Below the pieces are notes generated by a model. That model worked only from the letters and a program-made list of their open reading frames with translations. It did not search any database and was not told the origin of the DNA. A program made the translations under genes and the position numbers. From NCBI GenBank assembly GCA_951828235.1, contig OX639965.1, forward strand, positions 2,042,212 to 2,106,211: DNA of 64,000 nucleotides, in the 5' to 3' direction. Numbering within the stretch: position 1 is the first letter of the stretch; each line of letters begins with the position of its first letter. The DNA comes from an uncultured Gammaproteobacteria bacterium. GTDB lineage: Bacteria; Pseudomonadota; Gammaproteobacteria; Steroidobacterales; Foliamicaceae. Below are positions 32,916-40,244 of this stretch, piece after piece.

Positions 32916-34006
32916 TGGGCGAGGGTCGCGTACCAGACCTGCGTCGTGCCCAGGTGCTTGCCGGGCGCCGCCGGCACGAAACCGTATTCCTCGAGCAGTC
33001 CGTCGAAATCCGTGTAGCAGAAATCGTCGCCGTACGCTTCCCCGTTGTGACGCGAATCGAAATGGCGGTGGTAGAGCTGGGCCGGAGTCATGCCGCTGGC
33101 CATCATGAAGTCATAGACCGCAAACATTCCGCCCGGACGCAGTACCCGGCTCACTTCCGCCAGGGCCTCGCGAATGATCCGCATCGGAATTTCGTGGAAA
33201 AGGATGAAGGAGAAAACGATATCGAAGCTGTTGTCCTCGTAGCCGGTGTTTTCGACCAGCCGCTGAGAAAAGCACACGTCGATGCCCAGCTCCACGGCGC
33301 GATGGTGGGCGCAGCGCAGCATCGGCTCGGAATGATCAATGCCGGTCACATCCGCCTGCGGAAACCTTTCCTTCAGTGCCGTTGTACTTTGGCCTACCGA
33401 GCAGGCAAGGTCGAGGATCCGCTCGACGCGGCCGTCGGCAGGCAACGGCAGATGGTTTTGGACCAGCGAGGCGTGAAGCTGGTCCTTGTCGTTATCGCCC
33501 ACGAAGAAGATTTTGGTCCCGTAGTGGTAGCGGAAGCCGGCCAGCGGGTCCTTGTGGTAGCCGTTCGGCTGCAGATGAAAGTGCACATTGGCGTATTCCG
33601 GCTGCTCGAATCCAGGATCCAGTTCAAGCCGGGCCGGGCCGCGCGTTTCGGCTGCCTCGAGCTTCCCGAGATGAATGTCCCGGCGTGCGTCCAGCGAACT
33701 GCATATGCGCCGCCACTTCATTTCCTGCTGCGAGCGCATGAGGCGGTCGCGCACCCGGGCAATCGGCATGTCTTCAGCTATCTCGCGCACCTTCTCGAGG
33801 CGTTCGGCCGGCGGTTCCGAGGTGTCCTCCAGGTGCCCGGTGCGGGTCGCGAGTTGCTGTTCGAATTGCATGCCGTCCAGCACGAACGAGCGCAGGCTCT
33901 CGACAAAATCCAGGTAACTCTCGTCTTCCCGGCTGGCAAGCTCCGGCAGGATTGTTGCATTGTTGCGCTTGAGCGCCTTGCTTGTATCGACTTCCATCAA
34001 AGGCAT
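32912..34006 (-). CDS. SAM-dependent methyltransferase with N-terminal extension
   Basis: This 364-residue protein has a class I methyltransferase fold in its second half: motif I ILDLACSVGQSTTALKE near residue 205, acidic loop VTGIDHSEPML near 230, FDIVFSFILFHE near 270 and VLRPGGMFAVYDF near 305. Motif I has Ser-Val in place of the usual Gly-x-Gly centre. The first 170 residues, mainly helical and charged, are not recognised. ATG at 34006 has AGGGAG upstream. The substrate is unknown; the two neighbouring SDRs suggest modification of a small ketone or alcohol. Confidence 0.8.
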   Translation of the reverse strand: MPLMEVDTSKALKRNNATILPELASREDESYLDFVESLRSFVLDGMQFEQQLATRTGHLEDTSEPPAERLEKVREIAEDMPIARVRDRLMRSQQEMKWRRICSSLDARRDIHLGKLEAAETRGPARLELDPGFEQPEYANVHFHLQPNGYHKDPLAGFRYHYGTKIFFVGDNDKDQLHASLVQNHLPLPADGRVERILDLACSVGQSTTALKERFPQADVTGIDHSEPMLRCAHHRAVELGIDVCFSQRLVENTGYEDNSFDIVFSFILFHEIPMRIIREALAEVSRVLRPGGMFAVYDFMMASGMTPAQLYHRHFDSRHNGEAYGDDFCYTDFDGLLEEYGFVPAAPGKHLGTTQVWYATLAQ

Positions 34007-34017
34007 GGTTCTACTCC

Positions 34018-34818
34018 CTACTGCGCCGCCATTCCCCCGTCTATGGACAGCTCGGCCCCGGTAATGTGGCGGGAATCGTCGCTGGAAAGGTAGCAGACCA
34101 GATCGCCGACATCACGCGGATGCCCGATCTTGTGCATTGGCACGGTAGCTTCCATCTTGGCCCGTAACTCCTCCGCGCGGCCTTGCAGCACGCGCTCCAC
34201 GCTTTCGGTCCAGACGAGACCCGGGTGCACCGAGTTTACCCGTATCCCTGTGCCCAGGGCGGCGGCTTCGGCCGCGACGACCTTGGTCAGGGCGGTCAGC
34301 GCCCCCTTGGCCGACGTGTAGGCCGTACCGTGCGGGAAACCGCGCAATCCCGCCCGCGACGACATGACGATAATGCTTCCCTCCGGGGCCATCAGCGGCA
34401 GGCCATCGCGCAGTCCGAGGAACTGACCTTCCACGTTGACCTTGTAGAGGAAGTCCAGGTCTTCGGGCTTTACGCTTTCCAGGGGCCCCAGCCTGGCGTC
34501 GCCGGCATTGCTGAGCAGCACGTCCATCGCGCCCCAGACTTCGCGTACGCGGTCGTAGAGCCGCGTCCAGTCCGCTTCTACCGTGACATCCTGGCGGATG
34601 AACTCAATCTCGGTGTCCGGGGCCACTTCGCTGACCATGCGCAAGGTCTGGGCCGCCCCCTCTTCGTTGCGGCCGGTAAAGATCAGCCGCGCGCCCTCCT
34701 CGGCCATGTGCATGGCGCAGCCCCGGCCGATACCGGAGGTAGCGCCGGTGATGAGGACGCGCTTGCCGGCCAGCCGGCCCGGTTCGCCGTGACCGGCCGT
34801 GTCGTTCAGGAAATCCAT
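34018..34818 (-). CDS. Short-chain dehydrogenase/reductase (intact)
   Basis: This 266-residue SDR has the nucleotide motif ITGATSGIGRG near residue 27, NAG (LLSNAG) near 105, catalytic Ser in IVMSSRAGL near 155, and the YTSAK pair near 170; it ends GAELSIDGGM. All catalytic residues are present. The acidic or polar residue after the second strand (FTGRN) suggests NADP preference. ATG at 34818 is chosen; this overlaps the upstream SDR by 13 bases. The substrate is unknown. Confidence 0.86.
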   Translation of the reverse strand: MDFLNDTAGHGEPGRLAGKRVLITGATSGIGRGCAMHMAEEGARLIFTGRNEEGAAQTLRMVSEVAPDTEIEFIRQDVTVEADWTRLYDRVREVWGAMDVLLSNAGDARLGPLESVKPEDLDFLYKVNVEGQFLGLRDGLPLMAPEGSIIVMSSRAGLRGFPHGTAYTSAKGALTALTKVVAAEAAALGTGIRVNSVHPGLVWTESVERVLQGRAEELRAKMEATVPMHKIGHPRDVGDLVCYLSSDDSRHITGAELSIDGGMAAQ

Positions 34819-35534
34819 AAGCCCCCGTCCAGGGTGACGCATGAGCCGTGCGTATATGTTGCGCCGTCACCGGCCAGTTGCACCACCAGGGCTGCTACTT
34901 CCCCGGCGCTTACCCTGCCGTTGAGCAGGGGGTTTCCACTTTCCGGCAGCGCCGGCGAGCCTTCGTAGTGTCCTGTCAGAACTGCGTGTATGTGAATGCC
35001 GTCGCCGGCCTCCGCGCAGGCCAGCGCGGCGGACTTGCTGAGCGAGCGTATGCCGCCGGCGCTGGCGGCATACGCGGCGGTGCCGGCCAGGGCGCGGTCC
35101 GCGAAGACCGAGCTCATGTTGATGATCGCGCCCTTGCGCCCGGCGGCGCGCAAGCGCACAACGGCCGTCTGCGTTCCGAAAAAGGCTGCTGTCAGGTTAC
35201 TTTGCAGCGCTTGGCTGAACTGCTCAAGAGAGGTCTCGGCAAGCGTGCCGGAATGATGCGCATAACAGCCGTTCACCAGGACATCCGGTAGCAGCGATTC
35301 CGATTGCAGGCGGTCGTAGAGCTCCGGCCATGCTCCCGGTTCGGCGCGATTGTGGGAAACCAGGCGCGCTCCGGTTCCGGCAAGAGCCGATTCGGCGGCG
35401 TCCCTGGAGTCAGGGTCGTGGGCGATGAATACGGCCTCGGCGCCGCAATCCAGAGCGCGGCGCGCAACGGCGGCAGATACCGCCGGACCCGCTCCGCTGA
35501 CGAGCATGACCTTGTTGGCGAGACGCTCCGGCAT
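34806..35534 (-). CDS. Degenerate SDR-family protein lacking catalytic Lys
   Basis: This 242-residue protein has the SDR fold and length (NMSSVFADRALAGTAAYAAS, ending VTLDGGLWIS), but the YxxxK motif reads YAASA, with Ala in place of Lys. The dinucleotide motif reads VSGAGPAVS, without the GxxxGxG glycines. It may not bind cofactor or catalyse and could instead partner the intact SDR next to it, with which it overlaps. It is the first gene of the leftward operon, divergent from the hsp20 promoter. Confidence 0.82.
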   Translation of the reverse strand: MPERLANKVMLVSGAGPAVSAAVARRALDCGAEAVFIAHDPDSRDAAESALAGTGARLVSHNRAEPGAWPELYDRLQSESLLPDVLVNGCYAHHSGTLAETSLEQFSQALQSNLTAAFFGTQTAVVRLRAAGRKGAIINMSSVFADRALAGTAAYAASAGGIRSLSKSAALACAEAGDGIHIHAVLTGHYEGSPALPESGNPLLNGRVSAGEVAALVVQLAGDGATYTHGSCVTLDGGLWIS

Positions 35535-35561
35535 AGCGGGTCGATTCTACAGGACGCCCGG

Positions 35562-35590
35562 CTTGAAATCCCGGCCTGAAATCCCCATTT
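35562..35590 (+). promoter_or_regulatory. Sigma-32 (heat shock) promoter of hsp20
   Basis: CTTGAAA (35562-35568) and CCCCATTT (35583-35590), separated by 14 bases, match the sigma-32 consensus almost perfectly. The elements lie 66-94 bases upstream of the Hsp20 ATG, which fits a heat shock gene. This predicts a leader of about 60 bases. Confidence 0.85.
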
Positions 35591-35655
35591 CCATTGCAGA
35601 AGAGGCTTCCGCAAGGGCGGGAGCGAATGAGTAAAGAGCACAAAGGAGAAGAGCA

Positions 35656-36129
35656 ATGAGAAACCTTGTTGTCAGGACCCGTCCGCGGACTTTTGTCACC
35701 CCGTGGACCCTCGATTCCATGCACCGGCAACTGGACAACTGGATGGACCGTGCATTCCGCGTTTCGAACGGCGACAGCCTGGAGCACAGCCTCACGCTGA
35801 CTCCGAGAATGGACATCGCCGAAACCGGCAAGGGCTATGAGTTGACCGCTGACCTGCCCGGTATGCAGGACAAGGACGTGGACGTTTCCGTGTCCAATGA
35901 TGTCCTGACCATTACCGGCAAGCGGAGTTACGAGCGGGAAAACGACGGGCGTAACGTCCACCTGAACGAACGTGGCTTCGGTAGGTTCAAGCGTTCCTTC
36001 AGCCTGCCGGACGACGTGGACCAGGACCACATCCAGGCCCGCCTGAAGAATGGCGTGCTGGAGATCCACTTGCCGAAAGCAGAAGAAGTGGCCCCATCGT
36101 CACGCCAGATCAAAGTCAAGACAAGCTGA
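35656..36129 (+). CDS. Hsp20/alpha-crystallin small heat shock protein
   Basis: This 157-residue chaperone holds unfolded proteins in solution. The alpha-crystallin domain spans about residues 50-145: PRMDIAETGKGYELTADLPG at its start, FKRSFSLPDDVDQDHIQARL, and the conserved KNGVLEIHLPK. The C-terminal IKV triplet that docks neighbouring dimers is visible. AAAGGAGAAGAG precedes the ATG. It is a single gene with its own sigma-32 promoter and a hairpin terminator. Confidence 0.95.
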   Translation: MRNLVVRTRPRTFVTPWTLDSMHRQLDNWMDRAFRVSNGDSLEHSLTLTPRMDIAETGKGYELTADLPGMQDKDVDVSVSNDVLTITGKRSYERENDGRNVHLNERGFGRFKRSFSLPDDVDQDHIQARLKNGVLEIHLPKAEEVAPSSRQIKVKTS

Positions 36130-36163
36130 CGTAACCGCAACGCTTTGAAGTAACCTCCAAACC

Positions 36164-36205
36164 CTGCCGGCCCGCCTGACCCCCTCCCCAATAGGCGGCC
36201 GGCAG
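36164..36205 (+). terminator. Stem-loop terminator after hsp20
   Basis: CTGCCGGCCCGCCT (36164-36177) pairs with AGGCGGCCGGCAG (36193-36205) as 13 pairs with one bulge around a 15-base pyrimidine-rich loop, followed by GTTCTC. It lies 35 bases after the hsp20 stop and 26 before the next gene. Confidence 0.7.
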
Positions 36206-36230
36206 GTTCTCATGCCACAATGACCGCGCC

Positions 36231-37214
36231 ATGCGCGCGATGATTCTCAGCCGTCCGCGCGGCGGCCTGCATTCCGAAACTCTGAATCTGCCGGCGCCTG
36301 CCGCGGGTCAGGTGCGGGGCCGGGTATTGGCCTGCGGAGTCTGCCGCACCGACCTGCACCTGGTGGACGGCGAGCTGCCCGGCCCGAATCTGCCGATCGT
36401 CCCAGGACACGAAGCGGTAGCGGTTGCCGAAGAGGTGGGAGAGCGCGTCGAGCACATCCGGCCCGGGCAGCGGTACGGCGTGCCCTGGCTGGGCTGGACC
36501 TGCGGCGAATGCCGCTACTGTAGCGAAGGCCGGGAGAACCTCTGCGACAGTGCGCAATTCACCGGCTATCACCGCCACGGCGGATACGCGGAGGGCATCC
36601 TGGCCGAGGCGCGCTACTGCGTGCCGATCCCCGACAGCTACTCCGACGCACACGCCGCCCCGCTCCTATGCGCCGGGCTGATCGGCTACCGTAGCTGGAA
36701 GTTGGCCGGGCCGGCCGAGCGTCTCGGAATCTACGGATTCGGCGCCGCGGCCCACATCGTCGCCCAGGTTGCGGTGGCGCAGAATCAGAAGGTATATGCC
36801 TTTGTCCGTCCCGGGGACGAAAAGGGCGAGGCGTTCGCCCGGGACCTTGGCGCGGTCTGGGCCGGACCGTCCAGCCGGCGGCCGCCACGGGAACTCGACG
36901 CGGCGCTGATCTTCGCGCCGGTGGGCGACCTGATCCCTGCGGCCCTGGCGGCGGTGCGCAAGGGCGGAACCGTAGTGTGCGGCGGCATTCATATGAGCGA
37001 GATTCCCGCGTTTCCGTATGAGCTGCTATGGGGCGAGCGCGTACTGCGCTCGGTGGCCAACCTGACCCGCACCGACGCCGAGGAATTCATGTCGCTGGCC
37101 GAGGCCACGCCGATCAGCATGCGCGTAACCCACTATCCTCTCGCCGAAGCCAACGCGGCGCTGAACGATCTACGCGCTGGCCGCCTCGCTGGCGCCGCCG
37201 TCCTCGTTCCATAG
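36231..37214 (+). CDS. Zinc-dependent alcohol dehydrogenase
   Basis: This 327-residue medium-chain dehydrogenase has catalytic zinc ligands in ACGVCRTDLH near residue 35 and PGHEAV near 59, and a structural zinc four-Cys loop (WTCGECRYCSEGRENLC) near 90. The Rossmann motif is altered: IYGFGAAAHIVAQVA near 168 in place of GxGxxG. HRHGGYAEG is typical of AdhA/AdhP-like single-gene enzymes. The substrate is unknown, probably a primary alcohol or aldehyde. It stands alone. Confidence 0.85.
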   Translation: MRAMILSRPRGGLHSETLNLPAPAAGQVRGRVLACGVCRTDLHLVDGELPGPNLPIVPGHEAVAVAEEVGERVEHIRPGQRYGVPWLGWTCGECRYCSEGRENLCDSAQFTGYHRHGGYAEGILAEARYCVPIPDSYSDAHAAPLLCAGLIGYRSWKLAGPAERLGIYGFGAAAHIVAQVAVAQNQKVYAFVRPGDEKGEAFARDLGAVWAGPSSRRPPRELDAALIFAPVGDLIPAALAAVRKGGTVVCGGIHMSEIPAFPYELLWGERVLRSVANLTRTDAEEFMSLAEATPISMRVTHYPLAEANAALNDLRAGRLAGAAVLVP

Positions 37215-37247
37215 CGGCGCGGCGCGGCGCCGCGGTTCCGGCAGCGC

Positions 37248-38108
37248 TTAGCCGGGAGCGGGGTGGGCGGCCCGCCAGGCCTCGGCGATCTGCCAGCGGG
37301 TGGCGATCCATACGCCCGGCCGGGTCAGCGCGCGCGCCAGGAAAGAGTCGAAGGCCGCGGCGCGTCCGGGTCGCCCGGCAATGCGGGCATGGATCCCTAC
37401 CGACATCATCCTCGGTGCAGTGCGGGCTTCCTTGAGCAGCCGGTCCAGGCTGTCGTTGAGGTAGTCGAGCCAGGCCCGCGCCGTGTAAGAGGGCGCATTC
37501 CACATCTTCATGTCGTTGGTATCCAGCGCATAAGGCAACACCAGCATCGGCTTTGATCCGGCAACGTCCCACCACGGCAGGTCGCCGCTGAAATCGTCCA
37601 TGTGATAGCCGTATCCCTCTTCCGAAAGCAGCCGCCGAGTGTTCTCAGTAAACAAATAACGCGACAGCCAGCCCTGCGGACGCCGGCCGACGGAGGCCTC
37701 AATGCTGTCCGCGGCGTTGCGAATGAATTCGCGTTCCTCGTCCTCTGCCATGCGGTGCTGGAAGGACCAGCGGAAGCCATGTGCGCAGACCTCATGATGG
37801 CTTTGCCCCAGCCGCTCGGCGAGTTGCGGCTCGCGCTCAAGCGCCAGCGCCGCCGCCGCCACGGTGCATGCGGCGCCGTAGCCGTCGATGATGTCGAGCA
37901 GGCGGGGCGCTCCCGCGCGAACGCCGTACTGGTAGTTGCTTTCGTTGGGCAGGTTGGGTCCCGGTCCGCGCAGCGCAATCCCGAGTTCATCCACGGGATC
38001 GGGACGCGAATCGCCGTCCGCGGGTTTGGCCTCGGCGCCTTCCTCGATGTTGAGCACTACCGAAAGCGCGAGTCCGGCGCCGCCCGGCCAGCGAAATTCC
38101 GTACTCAT
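37248..38108 (-). CDS. Polysaccharide deacetylase family protein (PuuE/NodB-like)
   Basis: This 286-residue protein has a NodB-homology fold: ALSVVLNIEEGAE at the first strand (where the usual metal Asp pair is replaced by Asn-Ile-Glu), SHHEVCAHGFRW near residue 108 (His metal ligands), and GIHARIAGRPGR near 245. It resembles the PuuE allantoinase and peptidoglycan-type deacetylase branch, which acts on small amides rather than polymers. There is no signal peptide, so it is cytoplasmic. ATG at 38108 is chosen over a much longer frame without family match. It follows the crotonase gene by 16 bases. Confidence 0.82.
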   Translation of the reverse strand: MSTEFRWPGGAGLALSVVLNIEEGAEAKPADGDSRPDPVDELGIALRGPGPNLPNESNYQYGVRAGAPRLLDIIDGYGAACTVAAAALALEREPQLAERLGQSHHEVCAHGFRWSFQHRMAEDEEREFIRNAADSIEASVGRRPQGWLSRYLFTENTRRLLSEEGYGYHMDDFSGDLPWWDVAGSKPMLVLPYALDTNDMKMWNAPSYTARAWLDYLNDSLDRLLKEARTAPRMMSVGIHARIAGRPGRAAAFDSFLARALTRPGVWIATRWQIAEAWRAAHPAPG

Positions 38109-38124
38109 GACCTGCGTGACTCCC

Positions 38125-38901
38125 TTATGACTTCCTTGCGGAAAAACTCCGGCGCACGGCCTCCCAATGCGCGGGATCCGTCCAGGCGTTGGCCATGTGC
38201 TGCTCCTCGGCTTCCGACAGCGCGTCGTGCATGCGCCTGCGCAGGATGATCGCCAACGCTTTTTGTCCACGAAGCACGGCGCGGCTGCGCTCCATCATCG
38301 CAGCGCTCCAGGTCAGCGCCAGGTCGTCCACCGTCTGGTGCTCTTCGCACACTTCGTCTATGAGGCCCGCTTCAAGCGCCTCATCCGCGCTCATCCGCTT
38401 TGCCCTGAGCAGCAGCCCCATACCTCTCGCGCTGCCGCAACGTGCAATCACGTCCGCCGCCCCGCCCCACGCGGTCATGAGGTTGAGCCGCGCCTGCAGG
38501 AAGCCCAGCCGCGCATGCACGGCCGCCAGGGAGTAGTCGCAGGCCAGCGCCAGTTCGGCGCCCCCGCCCAAAGCGTCGCCGTTCAGCGCCGCGGCCACCG
38601 GAACCGGGAAATAACGCACCTGATCCAGCGCCCGGCGTCCAATGCGCGAGATCTCGCGGGCGTCGTCAAGCGATCGCATTGAGTCGAGTTCGTGCAGGTC
38701 GCCCCCGGCGCAAAATGACTTGTCGCCGGCGCCGGTAATGATTACGCACTTGAGCGCCGCGTCCCGGGCATGGCTCTCAAGCGTTTCGCGCAATTGCTCC
38801 AGCAGCGCAAAGCTCAGCGCATTGTGCTGCCGCGGGCGATTGAGCGTAAGGCGCAGCAGGCCGCCTGCGCGCTCTTCCACTTGCAGCATTTCGGTGGACA
38901 C
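38125..38901 (-). CDS. Enoyl-CoA hydratase/isomerase family protein
   Basis: This 258-residue crotonase-fold protein has the oxyanion hole segments SFCAGGDLHEL near residue 65 and NGDALGGGAELALACDY near 110. The first catalytic Glu is present in AELALACD. At the position of the second Glu (usually P-E) the sequence reads LQARLNLMTAWGG, so that Glu is missing. It may therefore catalyse isomerisation, hydrolysis or another crotonase reaction rather than hydration. The start is GTG at 38901 or ATG at 38889. It lies in an operon with a LON-domain protein and a deacetylase. Confidence 0.82.
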   Translation of the reverse strand: MSTEMLQVEERAGGLLRLTLNRPRQHNALSFALLEQLRETLESHARDAALKCVIITGAGDKSFCAGGDLHELDSMRSLDDAREISRIGRRALDQVRYFPVPVAAALNGDALGGGAELALACDYSLAAVHARLGFLQARLNLMTAWGGAADVIARCGSARGMGLLLRAKRMSADEALEAGLIDEVCEEHQTVDDLALTWSAAMMERSRAVLRGQKALAIILRRRMHDALSEAEEQHMANAWTDPAHWEAVRRSFSARKS

Positions 38902-38907
38902 CAGTGT

Positions 38908-39486
38908 CTAGCGGCTCACGCGCATCAGCGGGCGAAGATAGCGCAAGCGTTCCAGCGGATCCTCAAGCTCCAGGCAATGCTGTTTGTGCTCCAGGCCGAT
39001 AGGCAGAATTTCGGCCAGCCGCAGGCTCACCCAACTGGCGTCGTCGAAGCGCGTTTCAATGCCCTGGTAAAGGCGGTCCAGCTTTTGAATCAGGTGCTGC
39101 AATGCGGAGCTCATGGAAACGAATTCCGGCGGCAGCGGAACCTGGGGTTCGGGCGGCAGCTCCTCGATGTCGCCCACCCGCAGTCCGTCCGGCTGCAGGG
39201 CCGTGGCATGGAGCTGGAACCTGAGGGAACCGATGGCCAGTATGCCCAGCAGACCCCCGTCGCTCTGAAACCAGTCGGCAATGATCGCAAGGGTTCCGGT
39301 CCTGCACAATCTCTCTTCGGAAGACGACTCGCCGTTGTCCTCGATGCGGACCACGCCGAAGGGCTCGTCATCGCGCATGCACCGGCCGACCATGTCCACG
39401 TAGCGGGGCTCGAACACCCTCAGGGGCAGCGGTCCCTCCGGAAAAAGGACCGTCGGCAGGGGAAAAAGCGGGGTCCCGGTACGCAT
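38908..39486 (-). CDS. LON N-terminal (substrate-binding) domain protein
   Basis: This 192-residue protein contains only the N-terminal domain of Lon-type proteases: LFPLPTVLFPEGPLPLRVFEPRYVDMV at the start (shown in part), GTLAIIADW and FQLHATALQPDGLRVGDIE. There is no ATPase or protease part. Such stand-alone domains are common in Proteobacteria and their role is unknown, possibly protein binding. ATG at 39486 begins the conserved region. It is the first gene of the three-gene leftward operon. Confidence 0.86.
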   Translation of the reverse strand: MRTGTPLFPLPTVLFPEGPLPLRVFEPRYVDMVGRCMRDDEPFGVVRIEDNGESSSEERLCRTGTLAIIADWFQSDGGLLGILAIGSLRFQLHATALQPDGLRVGDIEELPPEPQVPLPPEFVSMSSALQHLIQKLDRLYQGIETRFDDASWVSLRLAEILPIGLEHKQHCLELEDPLERLRYLRPLMRVSR

Positions 39487-39658
39487 GCGCCAATAATAAG
39501 CGGACAGCCGCCGAAAACTCCCGCCTCGCCGCTTATGAGTCCTGCCGCGGCGTTTATCGGGAACGGCCTGCATGATAAACTTCGCGCCGTCCGTGGAAGC
39601 TTTCGGCGGCCAGTTCAAATTGCCTTACATCAGTGCGGCCGGCCCGCTCTGAAAGGCA

Positions 39659-39683
39659 ACGAACTTATGGGACAGCACACTAG
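39659..39683 (+). repeat. Short dispersed element upstream of a start codon (copy A)
   Basis: The 25-base sequence ACGAACTTATGGGACAGCAC followed by ACTAG recurs with one mismatch at 50579-50603 (minus strand) and in a more divergent form at 58741-58765. Each copy points toward the gene that starts 9 to 23 bases after it. Here its end forms part of the AGGAG ribosome site. Confidence 0.7.
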
Positions 39684-39692
39684 GAGCACACC

Positions 39693-40244
39693 ATGCTGAT
39701 GGGTCCGCCTCCCTGCGATTTCGGTGCACCCGCGCCGCCGTTTAACCTGCCGGACCCGTCCGGGCGCGAGTTCAGTCTTCGGGACTGCGCCGGCGAGAAC
39801 GGCACGCTGGTGATGTTCATCTGCAACCATTGCCCGTATGTGCAGGCCATCCTCGGCAAGCTTTCGCGCGACACCGCCGAATTGCAGGAGCACGGAATCG
39901 GAAGCGTTGCGATCATGCCCAATGACGTGATCCGCTACCCGGCGGATTCTCCGCCGCTAATGGCGTCCCTGGCCGAGCAGGCCGGCTTCGGTTTTCCGTA
40001 CTTGTATGACGAATCGCAGGAGGTGGCGCGCAGCTATGGCGCGGTCTGCACGCCGGATTTCTTCGGCTACAACGCCGATCTTGAGCTGCAGTACCGTGGC
40101 CGGCTCGATTCCAGCGGTTCGCGCGCCGCGCCCCCGGACGCGCCGCGCGAACTGTTCGACGCAATGGTACGGATCGCAAGGACGGGACAAGGCCCGCGCA
40201 GCCAGAACTCCAGCCAGGGCTGTTCCATCAAGTGGCGGAGCTAG
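39693..40244 (+). CDS. Thioredoxin-like / AhpC-TSA family protein
   Basis: This 183-residue redoxin-fold protein has a redox motif CNHCPYV near residue 44, seen in the group of thioredoxin family proteins with Cys-Asn-His-Cys-Pro. LPDPSGREFSLRDCAG and VCTPDFFGYNADLELQYRGR are typical of that group. No signal peptide is seen, so it is cytoplasmic. Its role is probably thiol-disulfide exchange or peroxide reduction. TAGGAG precedes the ATG. The transketolase gene overlaps its last 13 bases. Confidence 0.83.
   Translation: MLMGPPPCDFGAPAPPFNLPDPSGREFSLRDCAGENGTLVMFICNHCPYVQAILGKLSRDTAELQEHGIGSVAIMPNDVIRYPADSPPLMASLAEQAGFGFPYLYDESQEVARSYGAVCTPDFFGYNADLELQYRGRLDSSGSRAAPPDAPRELFDAMVRIARTGQGPRSQNSSQGCSIKWRS

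Noticed and set aside
34966-34982. GTAGTGTCCTGTCAGAA, partly similar to the short dispersed element
   Set aside because: It lies within the coding part of an SDR gene and the similarity is short.
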